Shown here: positions 55,531-63,998 of the stretch, one piece after another
Layout: every line of letters starts with the position of its first letter
How positions within the stretch are numbered: the stretch's first letter is position 1
Assembly: GCF_036250695.1 (NCBI RefSeq)
Contig: NZ_CP109427.1
Coordinates: forward strand, 5,580,001 to 5,644,000
Origin: Streptomyces sp. NBC_01497
GTDB lineage: Bacteria > Actinomycetota > Actinomycetes > Streptomycetales > Streptomycetaceae
Length of the DNA stretch: 64,000 nt
Reading direction: 5' to 3'
The notes under the pieces: model-generated
Seen by the model: only the letters and a program-made list of their open reading frames with translations
What the model was told of the DNA's origin: nothing
Databases searched by the model: none
Made by a program: the position numbers and the translations under genes

Positions 55531-56619
55531 ATGAACAACAACAGCACCCCCCTCTCCAACTCCCCCCGCCCCGGCTGCGACGGCCGCCCCACCGGTGGCG
55601 CTCCCGCCGGCGCCCCCCTCCTCGCGGAGGCCGCAGGCGCCGCAGTGCCGCGCCTGCTGACGACGGCGCAGCTGCGGGCGCGCGGAGTGCCGGCGGCCAC
55701 CGCCGCCGCCCACAGCCGCCCCGGTGGGGCCTGGCAGCAACTGCTGCCCGGTGTCTTCCTGCTGCACCGGGCACCGGCCACGGGGGAGGACCGCCTGCGG
55801 GCGGCGCTGCTCTACGCGGGACGCGCCCTGCCGGCCCAGCAGTCGGGCAGCGGCAGCGGCCGGCCGGCCGCGATGCTCACCGGCCTTGCCGCGCTCTCCG
55901 CCCACGGCTTCGAAGCGGTGCCCCCGGTGCCGTCCCTGGAGACGCTCGACGTCCTCGTGCCCCGCACCAGGCGCCTGCGCTCCACCGGATTCGCGCGGCT
56001 GATCCGCACGGCCGCGCTGCCCGAGCCCGAAGTCGTCGGCGGTCTCGCCCTCGCCCCGGTCGCCCGCGCGCTGGCGGACGCCGTGGCGGACGTGCGGGAC
56101 GCCGCGTCCCTGCGCCGGCTGCTGACCGAGGCCGTGCGGGACGGGTACTGCGAACCTGGGGCGATCGTCACCGAGTTGGCGGCCGCGCGGCTGCTGGCCC
56201 GCCCGCACGTCGTGGGCGCGGTCGACGCCCTCCTCGCCGAGGGCAGGGCCCGCGCCGAGGAGCGGCTGTACACGCTCGTGCACGACAACGCCCTGCCCGA
56301 GCCGCTGTGGAACGTCGACCTGCGGCTGCCCGGAGGGCCCTACCTCGGCGGGGTGGACGCGTTCTGGCCCGGGCAGGCCGTCGCGGTCGAACTCGACACC
56401 CGGGCACCGAGGTTCTGCGGCAGCTTCGAGGACGACGCCCGCTGGGAGGCGGGCGCCGCGAAGCGCGAGCACCTGGAGCGGCTCGGCATCACCGTCGTCC
56501 ACCTCACGCCCCGCAAGCTGCGGGACGCCCCCGACCAGCAGGCCGTGGTGGTACGGACCGCGCTGACGGCCGCCGACGAGCGGGAGCCCGCCGCGTACGT
56601 GGTGGTACTACCGAGGTGA
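55531..56619 (+). CDS. PD-(D/E)XK-like protein, AbiEi/DUF559-type
   Basis: 362 residues from ATG 55531. The N-terminal part (LLTTAQLRARGVPAATAAAH) resembles the winged HTH found in AbiEi-type and related proteins, the middle resembles their linker (PAAMLTGLAALSAHG), and the C-terminal part (about 265-345) has a very-short-patch/DUF559-like nuclease pattern: GVDAFWPGQAVAVELD, REHLERLGITVVHLTP. This architecture is common and of unknown role in Streptomyces. No toxin is next to it, so an antitoxin role is not supported. The 3' end overlaps the Nudix gene by 12 bases. Confidence 0.7.
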   Translation: MNNNSTPLSNSPRPGCDGRPTGGAPAGAPLLAEAAGAAVPRLLTTAQLRARGVPAATAAAHSRPGGAWQQLLPGVFLLHRAPATGEDRLRAALLYAGRALPAQQSGSGSGRPAAMLTGLAALSAHGFEAVPPVPSLETLDVLVPRTRRLRSTGFARLIRTAALPEPEVVGGLALAPVARALADAVADVRDAASLRRLLTEAVRDGYCEPGAIVTELAAARLLARPHVVGAVDALLAEGRARAEERLYTLVHDNALPEPLWNVDLRLPGGPYLGGVDAFWPGQAVAVELDTRAPRFCGSFEDDARWEAGAAKREHLERLGITVVHLTPRKLRDAPDQQAVVVRTALTAADEREPAAYVVVLPR

Positions 56620-57054
56620 CGTCTTCGGGAGGTGTCCGACGGCGGGCCGCTCCCGCCACAACCGCAGCGCCAGATCGACCAGTTCGACCCGGGCCAGGTT
56701 CGCCACCGCCTCCAGCGGGTGCCAGGCCGCCAGATCCGTCGACCCGTGCGGCTCGGCCCGCAGGGCGCCGCCGGTGATCTCCCCCTCGTACAGGACGCGC
56801 ACGGTGTGCAGGTCGCCCCGCTGCTGGGAGTCCACACCGAGCAGCGCCGCCATCCGCGACAGGTGGCCGGTCTCCTCCTCCACCTCCCGCACGACCGTGT
56901 CGAACGGGTCCTCGCCGGGATCCGTCCCGCCGCCCGGCAGCGTCCACCGTCCGGCGACCGACTGGTCGCGCAGATGCGGGACGAGCCGCGACAGCAGTAT
57001 GCGGCCGTCGTCGACCAGGACGGCGTAGGCGGCCACGCGAAGTGAGGTACGCAT
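56608..57054 (-). CDS. Nudix hydrolase
   Basis: 148 residues. The Nudix box is complete: GGGTDPGEDPFDTVVREVEEETG (Gx5Ex7REVxEETG read across residues 41-63). Hydrolyses a nucleoside diphosphate derivative; WTLPGGG is shared with MutT/ADP-ribose types. Convergent with the nuclease-like gene. Confidence 0.9.
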   Translation of the reverse strand: MRTSLRVAAYAVLVDDGRILLSRLVPHLRDQSVAGRWTLPGGGTDPGEDPFDTVVREVEEETGHLSRMAALLGVDSQQRGDLHTVRVLYEGEITGGALRAEPHGSTDLAAWHPLEAVANLARVELVDLALRLWRERPAVGHLPKTSPR

Positions 57055-57113
57055 CGGCGCAGGGTACCCACCGCAAACCGTCGGCCGCCCGGCATTTTGC
57101 CCCGTCGGGAGGG

Positions 57114-58346
57114 TCAGAAGCCGTGCGGCAGCCAGGGCGCCACCTCGGAGCCGAACGCCGCCGACGCGGACGCCAGCGCACCGGGCCGCAGCTCCCGCAC
57201 CCGTCCCGCGTCCGCCAGTTCGCGCAGCGTCGCACCGCCGAGGTAGGCGGCGCCGATCTCCCGTACCGACAGCGACAGGTCAGCGGCGTCCGTCGTGGGC
57301 CCGCACACCGCGCCGTCGCCGTCGCCGCTCAGCCGCACCCGGCCCGCGTTCCACGGGCAGAAGGCGTCCGCCACCTCCAGCACCACGTCCACCGGGGCAC
57401 GGTAGGTACGGGCCGCGAGCGCGGCTCCCACCTCCACCGGTCGCAGATACAGGTCGTCCCGGATCCTGAGGCCCGAACGGCGCACGTCCGAGACGAGATG
57501 CAGGAGCGGGTCGTCCACCGGGCGGCGGCGCGCGGTGACCGTCCATGTCAGGTCGATGCCGCACAGGAACCTCCACAGCGCCGCGTACGACGCGGGGTCG
57601 AGCCCGTACACCTCCCGGACCCGGACCGCGCCGTTCGCGCCCCCAGCATCCGAGTCGCCCGTCGTGGCGAACAGCGCGAACCCCAGACTCTCGCCGTCCC
57701 GTTCGGCCAGCACGCACTGCAGCGGCGACGCCCCGTCGCGGCCCTCCGGCGGGTCCAGCAGCGACAGCCGCTCCCAGCCGGGCTGCCGGGCAAGCATGCC
57801 GGGCCGGACCGGCACGGCCCGCGCGTAGATCTCCTCGATGCTCCGGCCCGTGGCCGGATCGGCGGGCGACGCGTACCGCAGGGCCACCGCGTCGGTGCCC
57901 TCGGGCGCCTCGATCCGCACGCGCGTCGTGTCGATCTCCACCGACAGCTGCCGCGTCGCCGACCCGTACCCGAACCGTCCATAGATGTCCGGTTCGGAGG
58001 CGGTCAGTACGGCCAGCGCCTCGCCCCGCTCCCGTACGTCGTCCAACTGCCGCCGCATCATGGACCGCAGCAGCCCCCGGCGCCGGTGCGTGGCCGCGAC
58101 GCTCACCATGGTCACCCCGGCGGCGGGCACCAGCGCGCCGCCCGGCACCGACAGCCGGAACGAGAACGCCCCCGCGGTACCGACGCAGCTCTCCCCGTCC
58201 CACAGCCCGAGACTGCGCTCCGGCTCGGTCAGGGCGTCCCACAGGTCGCGCTCCTCGGGCAGGTCGCCCGCACCGCCGAACGCGCGCAGCAACTGTCCGT
58301 ACCAGCGGTCCCAGTGGTCCTTGTGCAGTACGCGCAGTTCCGTCAT
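57114..58346 (-). CDS. eis: Eis-type GNAT N-acetyltransferase
   Basis: 410 residues from ATG 58346. Acetyl-CoA motif VSVAATHRRRGLLRSMM (GNAT motif A), catalytic Tyr in DIYGRFGYG, SCP2-like C-terminal domain, and the C-terminal ...WLPHGF whose terminal carboxylate acts in mycobacterial Eis. Acetylates aminoglycosides or other amines, or lysines. Divergent from the SpoIIE phosphatase. Streptomyces usually has one or more Eis-like genes outside resistance clusters. Confidence 0.88.
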   Translation of the reverse strand: MTELRVLHKDHWDRWYGQLLRAFGGAGDLPEERDLWDALTEPERSLGLWDGESCVGTAGAFSFRLSVPGGALVPAAGVTMVSVAATHRRRGLLRSMMRRQLDDVRERGEALAVLTASEPDIYGRFGYGSATRQLSVEIDTTRVRIEAPEGTDAVALRYASPADPATGRSIEEIYARAVPVRPGMLARQPGWERLSLLDPPEGRDGASPLQCVLAERDGESLGFALFATTGDSDAGGANGAVRVREVYGLDPASYAALWRFLCGIDLTWTVTARRRPVDDPLLHLVSDVRRSGLRIRDDLYLRPVEVGAALAARTYRAPVDVVLEVADAFCPWNAGRVRLSGDGDGAVCGPTTDAADLSLSVREIGAAYLGGATLRELADAGRVRELRPGALASASAAFGSEVAPWLPHGF

Positions 58347-58409
58347 CCGCCCATCAGTACCAGCCAGGGGCTGCCATGGCGATCCGATATCGAACACAAT
58401 GGGCCCCCT

Positions 58410-58439
58410 CTGCACGGCGGGCGAACAGATCGATAGGGT
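58410..58439 (+). promoter_or_regulatory. Candidate promoter of the SpoIIE phosphatase gene
   Basis: CTGCAC (58410-58415) and TAGGGT (58434-58439) with an 18-base spacer; ATG 58449 follows within 10 bases, so the transcript would be nearly leaderless. Confidence 0.4.
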
Positions 58440-58448
58440 CCAACCACC

Positions 58449-59606
58449 ATGGCCGGTGTTGCGGGAGCGGAATCGTATGCGGCCCGGATGCGCAGGAGAC
58501 TGCACCGGGTGCGCACGGCGCTGCGCCGGTCCGGAGTGGACTACTTCCGCGGCGACGGGTCCGACTGGATCGCCATGATCGGCCTGTTGCTGCTCGTGCC
58601 CGCGATCACCGTGAGCACCCTGGCGATGCCGCTGTGGTGCGCGCCGTCCGCGCTGGTCGTGCCGATCGTCGCGGGCGGGCTGCTGCTGCGGCCCGCCAGC
58701 CTGCTCGGCCTGTACGCGGCGTCCGCGGCGGCGCTGATCATCGAGTCGATCGTGCTCGGCCCCTACAACGAGGGGCCGGGACGCGTCACCCCCGGCACCG
58801 TCCTGGTGGTCGCCGCGTGCGGCCTCTTCGGGCTGCTGCTCGCGCAGTTCAGGGCGCGCGTGGGGGTGCCCTGGCGGCGCGGCGGGACCATGCTGTTCGA
58901 CCTGCGCGAGCGCATCCGCGTGCAGAGCGCGCTGCCCGCACTGCCGAAGGGCTGGTACCGGGAGTGGTCGCTGCGTCCGGCGGGCGGCCAGTCCTTCTCC
59001 GGTGACTTCGTCGTCGCCGCGAGGACCAACGGCGGCAGGACCCTGGAGGTCGTCCTCACCGACGTGTCCGGCAAGGGCATGGACGCGGGCTCACGGGCGC
59101 TGCTGCTGTCGGGCGCGTTCGGCGGGCTGCTCGGCTCGCTGCCGCCGCACGGCTTCCTGCCGGCCGCCAACGGCTACCTGCTCAGACAGGACTGGGACGA
59201 GGGCTTCGCCACCTCCATCCACCTCGTGCTCGACCTGGACTCCGGCGACTACGAACTCCTCTCGGCGGGCCACCTGCCCGCCCTCCAACTGCACGCGGGC
59301 ACCGGCCTGTGGGAGGAGAAGTCGGGCGAGGGCCCGCTCCTCGGGGTCTACGACGGCGCGCAGTTCGACCCGGTCAAGGGCGCACTGCGGCCCGGGGACG
59401 TCCTGATGCTGTTCACCGACGGCCTCGTGGAGGCGCCGGGCCGCGACCTCGGCGAAGGCATCGACCGGCTCACCGGCGCGGCCGACCGGTACGTCAAGGC
59501 GGGCTTCGAGGGCGCCGCGTGGCACCTCATCGAAGCGGTCGCCAAGGACGTCAACGACGACCGGGCGCTGCTCCTGCTCACCCGCGACGCGGACGTGGCG
59601 CCGTGA
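58449..59606 (+). CDS. Membrane SpoIIE-type PP2C phosphatase
   Basis: 385 residues. Three or four membrane helices at about 40-140, then a catalytic domain: SFSGDFVVAAR, TDVSGKGMDAG, SAGHLPALQL, FTDGLVEAPG and DDRALLLL with the metal-binding Asp residues. Unlike many relatives there is no PAS or GAF sensor; the membrane part may sense. Probably acts on an anti-sigma antagonist. Coupled by GTGA overlap to the next gene. Confidence 0.88.
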   Translation: MAGVAGAESYAARMRRRLHRVRTALRRSGVDYFRGDGSDWIAMIGLLLLVPAITVSTLAMPLWCAPSALVVPIVAGGLLLRPASLLGLYAASAAALIIESIVLGPYNEGPGRVTPGTVLVVAACGLFGLLLAQFRARVGVPWRRGGTMLFDLRERIRVQSALPALPKGWYREWSLRPAGGQSFSGDFVVAARTNGGRTLEVVLTDVSGKGMDAGSRALLLSGAFGGLLGSLPPHGFLPAANGYLLRQDWDEGFATSIHLVLDLDSGDYELLSAGHLPALQLHAGTGLWEEKSGEGPLLGVYDGAQFDPVKGALRPGDVLMLFTDGLVEAPGRDLGEGIDRLTGAADRYVKAGFEGAAWHLIEAVAKDVNDDRALLLLTRDADVAP

Positions 59607-60130
59607 CCACGGGCGACTGGCGGAGCCTGGCCGCCCGCCAGTTCGTCCGCATGCACACCGACCTGACGGCGCTGCTCACCGGCGTCCCCGACCGGATGCT
59701 GCACGTCCGCCCGGCGGCGCTGCCCGGCGCCAACACCCCCGCCTGGCTCCTCTGGCACGTGGCACGCGGCCAGGACCGCAACGTCTCCGAGCTCCTCGGC
59801 CGCGCGCAGCTGTGGACGGCGGGGGACCGGGCCGCCCGCTTCGGCCGCCTCCCGGACCCCGCGGACACCGGCCTCGGACACACCCCTGAGGAAGCGGCCG
59901 CCTTCCACGTCCCCTCCCCGGCCGGAGAGACGCTGGCCGCGTACCTGGCCGACGCGCACGCCCGCACCCTGGCGTACCTGGCCGGGGCGCCCGGGGACGA
60001 CGCGACGAGAGCCGTGACAAGCCCCACACTGCGTGACACCCGCACGGTGGAGGAGCGCCTGGCGGCCCTGCTCCGCGACGGCTTCGAGCACACGGGCCAA
60101 CTGAGCGTGCTGCTGCCGTCGGCAGGCTGA
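59603..60130 (+). CDS. DinB/maleylpyruvate isomerase-like protein
   Basis: 175 residues from GTG 59603, which overlaps the phosphatase stop. Four-helix DinB-type bundle; metal-ligand candidates are H in WHVARGQDRN and H in GFEHTGQLS. A thiol- (mycothiol-) dependent enzyme is likely by family; no substrate can be given. Confidence 0.75.
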   Translation: MTTGDWRSLAARQFVRMHTDLTALLTGVPDRMLHVRPAALPGANTPAWLLWHVARGQDRNVSELLGRAQLWTAGDRAARFGRLPDPADTGLGHTPEEAAAFHVPSPAGETLAAYLADAHARTLAYLAGAPGDDATRAVTSPTLRDTRTVEERLAALLRDGFEHTGQLSVLLPSAG

Positions 60131-60203
60131 GGCGGACCCTCGCCGCCGGCCGGAGCGCGGCGCGCACGCACCCGCGCGCGGGGCCCCTCGTGGCGCGGTC
60201 CTG

Positions 60204-60660
60204 CCCCAGCGCCCGTTCGAACCAGCGACGACGAGGAGCCGGCGTACGAGCCGAAGGGTGGGATCGGGCGGTAGCCGCACCGGCGGCAGAAGCGCACGGC
60301 CCCAGGCTGCCGGTCCCCCTCTCCAGCCGCAGCCCCGTCCAGCCATGGGCCCGCGCCCGGTCCTCCAGAGCCACGGCAGCTCTGCCGCCGCCCCCGGAGC
60401 CGCGCCGGGCGGGCGCCACGTACATGCGCTTGATCGCCCGCGCTGCGGCCGAGGTCCCGCGGACCACCGCAGCCGACGGCCGTGCCGTCGTCCGCGAAGG
60501 CCACCAGGAAGACCGCGATGTCCCGCGCCGACGGCGGCGTTCCCGGTCCGCTGTCGGGTGTGCCGTAGATCTCCGCGATGTCGCGGCGCTGCCCCTCGCG
60601 CGGTGCGACCGCCTCCGAGCGGTGCCACGCGACCTGTTCGCCCCGCATGGCCCGCATGGC
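60204..60660 (-). pseudogene. GNAT acetyltransferase pseudogene with frameshifts
   Basis: Minus strand. The reading is AEIYGTPDSG...FLVAFADDGTAVGCGG in one frame, then AIKRMYVAPARRGSGGGGRA...GWTGLRLERGTG in a second, back to QPGAVRFCRRCGYRPIPPFGSYAG in the first, and finally WFERALG in the second. Joined, these form a normal GNAT domain (acetyl-CoA loop RRGSGGGGRA). The switches lie near 60436, 60310 and 60222, and no stop follows where the family normally ends. At least three indels mean the gene is broken, or the local sequence has errors. Confidence 0.75.
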
Positions 60661-60732
60661 CCGGATGGTGCGCCAGGGATGTCCCCGGCCGGTGAACCGC
60701 CCCGCCCACGGGGACCCCGACGCGCGCCGGCC

Positions 60733-60763
60733 TTGCCTTCGGGTGCGCTCCAACTCCTAGCGT
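60733..60763 (+). promoter_or_regulatory. MerR-type promoter with 19-bp spacer
   Basis: TTGCCT (60733-60738) and TAGCGT (60758-60763) are separated by 19 bases, the spacing of promoters remodelled by MerR-family activators; a weak dyad fills the spacer. ATG 60772 lies where transcription should begin, implying a leaderless mRNA. No MerR gene is in the window. Confidence 0.55.
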
Positions 60764-60771
60764 CACGGGCC

Positions 60772-61755
60772 ATGGACACCAGGACATTGGGACACAGCGA
60801 CCTCCGCGTCAGCGCGCTCGGCTTCGGCTGCTGGGCCATCGGCGGCGAATGGCGGGGCCCCGACGGCGGGCCGCTCGGGTGGGGAAGCGTCGACGACGAC
60901 GAGTCCGTCGCCGCGGTCCGCCGCGCCCTCGATCTCGGCGTCACCTTCTTCGACACCGCGGACGTGTACGGCACCGGCCACAGCGAGCGCCTCCTCGGCC
61001 GTGCCCTCGCGGGCCGGCGCGACGACGTCGTCATCGCCACCAAGTGGGGCAACGTCTTCGACGAGGGAACGAGGACCCTCACCGGCGAGGACCCCGGCCC
61101 GGCCCACGCGCGGCGCGCCCTCACCGCCTCGCTCCGGCGCCTTCGCACCGACCACGTCGACCTCTACCAGCTCCACCTGGCGGGCGCTTCGCCCGAGGAG
61201 GGGGCCGCCCTGCGCGAAACCTGCGAGGACCTCGTACGCGAAGGGCTCGTACGCGGTTACGCCTGGAGCACGGACGACCCCGGGCGGGCGGCCGTCTTCG
61301 CCGCGGGTCCGCACTGCCTCGCCGTCCAGCACGCGTGCAACGTCCTTGAGGACGCACCCGAGATGCTCGACCTCACCGCGCGGTACGGCCTCGCGAGCGT
61401 GAACCGCAGCCCGCTCGCCATGGGCCTGCTCACCGCGAAGCGGGGCTCAGGCAGCCGGGGCGCGACGGGCGACATCAGGGCCGTACCGCCGTCCTGGCTG
61501 CGGTTCTTCGAGCAGGGCGGGGTCCCGGCGCCCCACTGGGCGGCGCGCGTGGACGCGGTCCGCTCCGTCCTGACCAGCGGCGGGCGCACCCTCGCCCAGG
61601 GCGCCCTCGCCTGGCTCTGGGCCCGGGGCGCGCACACCGTGCCCATCCCCGGTTTCCGCACCGTCGCGCAGGCCGAGGAGAACGCGGGCGCGATGGCGTA
61701 CGGCCCGCTCACCGCGGCGCAGCTGACGGAGATCGACGGGCTGCTCGGCCGGTAG
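60772..61755 (+). CDS. Aldo/keto reductase
   Basis: 327 residues. The catalytic tetrad is in [12 protein letters not shown] (D and Y), VIATKWG (K) and YQLHLA (H). NADP-dependent oxidoreductase, (alpha/beta)8 barrel. No ribosome site, in line with a leaderless transcript from the promoter just upstream. Convergent with the acyltransferase gene. Confidence 0.9.
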   Translation: MDTRTLGHSDLRVSALGFGCWAIGGEWRGPDGGPLGWGSVDDDESVAAVRRALDLGVTFFDTADVYGTGHSERLLGRALAGRRDDVVIATKWGNVFDEGTRTLTGEDPGPAHARRALTASLRRLRTDHVDLYQLHLAGASPEEGAALRETCEDLVREGLVRGYAWSTDDPGRAAVFAAGPHCLAVQHACNVLEDAPEMLDLTARYGLASVNRSPLAMGLLTAKRGSGSRGATGDIRAVPPSWLRFFEQGGVPAPHWAARVDAVRSVLTSGGRTLAQGALAWLWARGAHTVPIPGFRTVAQAEENAGAMAYGPLTAAQLTEIDGLLGR

Positions 61756-61786
61756 ACGTGCGGGCCGCGCGGCCCGGGAACGACGA

Positions 61787-61822
61787 ACGGCCGGTGCGGC
61801 CTCAACCAGCCGCACCGGCCGT
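61787..61822. terminator. Bidirectional terminator hairpin
   Basis: Perfect 14-base arms (61787-61800 and 61809-61822) and an 8-base loop between the convergent aldo/keto reductase and acyltransferase genes. Confidence 0.85.
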
Positions 61823-61853
61823 ACGCCCGTCTCAAGGGGCCGATGGCGTGTGC

Positions 61854-63101
61854 TCAGCCACCGGCCCGGAACGCCCACGCCATGTCCGGCTCGGTCGCCC
61901 AGCGAAACGCCCGCCGGACCGGCGGACTGCACAGGACCGTCACGACCGCCGCCGCTGTGACGGACACCACGACCTCGCCCGACGGGGCGCTCAGCCACGG
62001 GTTGTCGAAGACCCCCGCGAACCCGAGGCCCTTGATCACGAAGCCGTGCAGCAGGTAGCCGCAGATCGTCCCCGTGCCCAGCACCGTGAACCACATGTGC
62101 CGGCCGGGCACCCAGGACAGGAAGCACGCCGTCAGCAGCATCGAGCAGAGGAACAGGCCCAGTTCCATGGCGGGCCCGGTCCACCACGCGTGATGCAGCT
62201 GCTGCGCGCTGGTGTTGTGGTAGAGCCAGCCGGACGCGAAGCTCGGGGCGATCACGTACGAGAAGGCCAGCGCCGCCAGGACCACCGGCACCGTGAGCAT
62301 CCTCACTTCGCGGCGCCGCACCAGCTGGAAGTGCTCCGGCTTCAGGCACAGGCCGAGCACGAAGTACGGGAGGAACTGCAGCACCCGCTGGAGGTCCAGA
62401 TCGGTACCGATCGACGGGCAGAACGACGCGAGCATCGCGATCACCAGTGCGACCGGCAGGGGGTGGCGGATCGCCTGCCACAGGGGCGTCGTGAGCCGCC
62501 AGACGAACAGGGCGATCAGGAACCAGGTGAGGAACCAGGGGTCCTGGAGGCTGATGGTCAGGTGGTGCGGCTTCTCCCCGGCCCAGCGCAGCAGCGAGTA
62601 CGCCGTCTCGAAGATGACGTACGGCACCGCGACGCCCGTCACCAGCCGTTTCAGCTGGTGCGGCCTGGCCGTGAAGGTCCGGGAGAAGTAGCCGGAGATG
62701 ACGATGAAGGCCGGCATGTGGAACGTGTAGACGACCATGTACAGCGCCTTGGTCGTGCGGCTGCCGTCCATGATCGGTTCCCACGAGTGGGCCACCGCCA
62801 CCAGCACGATCGCCAGGTACTTCGCGTTGTCGAAGTACGCCTCGCGCTTCTTCGCGGCGGGCTTCGCGCGGGCGGCCGGCCCGGCCGTGGCCGCGGGCCT
62901 GTCGCGGGAACCGGTCTCCGTGCGCGGCGCGATGGTGGACGTCACACGTCCCGAAGACGTAGCTCGCGTGGACGGATGGCCCGTGCCCGGCGGCGTGTCG
63001 GCCACCGTGGTCGATGCGTTCGCGACGGCCGTGCGGGCGGATTCCTGCTGCCCGTCGCCCGGCCGGGAGGTCTTCTCATATCCCTGTGACGCCTGAACCA
63101 T
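61854..63101 (-). CDS. Membrane acyltransferase (fucose 4-O-acetylase-like)
   Basis: 415 residues from ATG 63101 (a further ~50 residues upstream are in frame but lack a start site). A ~80-residue Thr/Ala-rich cytosolic N terminus is followed by about ten membrane helices. AYFDNAKYLAIVLVAVAHSW contains the acyltransferase-3 His; TFHMPAFIVISGYFSRTF is the second motif. O-acetylates a surface glycan or lipid-linked sugar in the membrane. Single gene. Confidence 0.85.
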   Translation of the reverse strand: MVQASQGYEKTSRPGDGQQESARTAVANASTTVADTPPGTGHPSTRATSSGRVTSTIAPRTETGSRDRPAATAGPAARAKPAAKKREAYFDNAKYLAIVLVAVAHSWEPIMDGSRTTKALYMVVYTFHMPAFIVISGYFSRTFTARPHQLKRLVTGVAVPYVIFETAYSLLRWAGEKPHHLTISLQDPWFLTWFLIALFVWRLTTPLWQAIRHPLPVALVIAMLASFCPSIGTDLDLQRVLQFLPYFVLGLCLKPEHFQLVRRREVRMLTVPVVLAALAFSYVIAPSFASGWLYHNTSAQQLHHAWWTGPAMELGLFLCSMLLTACFLSWVPGRHMWFTVLGTGTICGYLLHGFVIKGLGFAGVFDNPWLSAPSGEVVVSVTAAAVVTVLCSPPVRRAFRWATEPDMAWAFRAGG

Positions 63102-63570
63102 TTGACGCACCCTAGACCCGCACAATGCATTTCGTAAAACCGCTGTACCTGATGGCCCATAGGAGCGGGAAACTGACAACAACCGTGCGCTATGCCCTGA
63201 TTCATCCGTCTTCAAGCGGGCATATCGGCACGCTCCGACGTGAGACCCCATCGCACCTCAATTGCCTTCCCGGCGCCCTGGTCGGCGTCGTCCATACATG
63301 CTGTGCTTTACCTGTGTGCGCGCTGAAACGATCGCGTGCGATTCATTTGATTTTCCCGGCGCATTGATCACGGCTGGATGCCGCGCACCGGCGGAAGGTT
63401 GCGGTTGCGATGGTTTGCGGGGCCTGAGGGATGGCGTGTTCTGGCCGTCGATGATTCGTCACTGGGCAGCACGGACACAGGGGTTGGTGGCACGATGGGT
63501 GCCAGCGGGGTGCGAGACGGAGCGCGGTCCCGCGGCCGGCTAGGCGGACCGACCGAGGGTGTGATCAGTT
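63102..63570. other. AT-richer intergenic region with a dyad
   Basis: About 470 bases of clearly lower GC than the neighbours, holding the promoters of the divergent acyltransferase (-) and small membrane protein (+). TGGCAC (63488-63493) and GTGCCA (63499-63504) form an inverted repeat 67 bases before the small gene. Open frames here have atypical codon use and no ribosome site, so I call no gene. Confidence 0.5.
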
Positions 63571-63765
63571 ATGGCCGTTTCAGTGTCCGTAGCGGTGGTG
63601 TTGGCGCTCATCCTGGTGCTGATGATCCGCAGCAAGTCCATCAAGGGCGGACCCGCCATCGTGGCGATCCTGTTCGGTTTCTTCCTTGCGTCGACGGACA
63701 TCGCTCCGTCCGTGAACAGGTTCATGAACTCGATAGGGGACACGATCAGCCAGATCCACTTCTGA
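63571..63765 (+). CDS. Small membrane protein, 64 residues
   Basis: An N-terminal membrane helix (VSVSVAVVLALILVLMIRSKS) and a second hydrophobic stretch (PAIVAILFGFFLAST) with a short C terminus (ISQIHF). ATG 63571 has only a weak upstream GAGGGTG. Such two-helix proteins are conserved in Streptomyces; function unknown. Confidence 0.7.
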   Translation: MAVSVSVAVVLALILVLMIRSKSIKGGPAIVAILFGFFLASTDIAPSVNRFMNSIGDTISQIHF

Positions 63766-63917
63766 CCTGTCCCCGGCCGTCTCCGGTCGCCCGCCACCGT
63801 CTCGTCGCGCCGGCGGGCCACCGTGAGCGGCGGGCCACCGTGACGAGGGCGCTCACGGTGCCACCGCCGCGCGCGAGCGCGACGGCGACGACCGGAGTGG
63901 GAACGGGAAACAGCGAC

Positions 63918-63952
63918 GGCCCGGCAGGCGGGACGAGACCGCCTGCCGGGCC
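63918..63952. terminator. Hairpin near the window end
   Basis: Perfect 14-base arms (63918-63931 and 63939-63952) with a 7-base loop. It could end a minus-strand gene entering from the right (a frame ends in TGA at 63957-63959) or the small membrane gene 150 bases upstream. Confidence 0.65.
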
Positions 63953-63956
63953 GACG

Positions 63957-63998
63957 TCATGGCGGCAGGCGTCCACGTGCACGCCGGGGCGGGCAACG
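63957..63998 (-). CDS. Possible C-terminal end of a gene beyond the window
   Basis: A minus-strand frame from the edge ends in TGA at 63957-63959, five bases before a terminator-like hairpin. Only 13 Arg/Pro-rich residues are visible, so it is a weak call. Confidence 0.2.
   Translation of the reverse strand, partial: RCPPRRARGRLPP

Noticed and set aside
50803..56502. A 1,899-codon open frame on the minus strand
   Set aside because: It is antisense to pepN, bioY and other well-supported genes; long antisense frames are expected at this GC content, and the translation is Arg/Val/Gly-rich without motifs.
55531..56619. Toxin-antitoxin module of AbiE type
   Set aside because: Only the AbiEi-like or nuclease-like protein is present; the next gene is a convergent Nudix hydrolase, not an AbiEii nucleotidyltransferase.
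57114..58346. Aminoglycoside resistance locus because of the Eis-like gene
   Set aside because: Eis-type acetyltransferases are common Streptomyces core genes and no biosynthetic or other resistance gene is nearby.
63125..63543. Two short plus-strand frames in the AT-rich gap
   Set aside because: Codon use is unlike Streptomyces genes, there is no ribosome site, and the residues match nothing I know.
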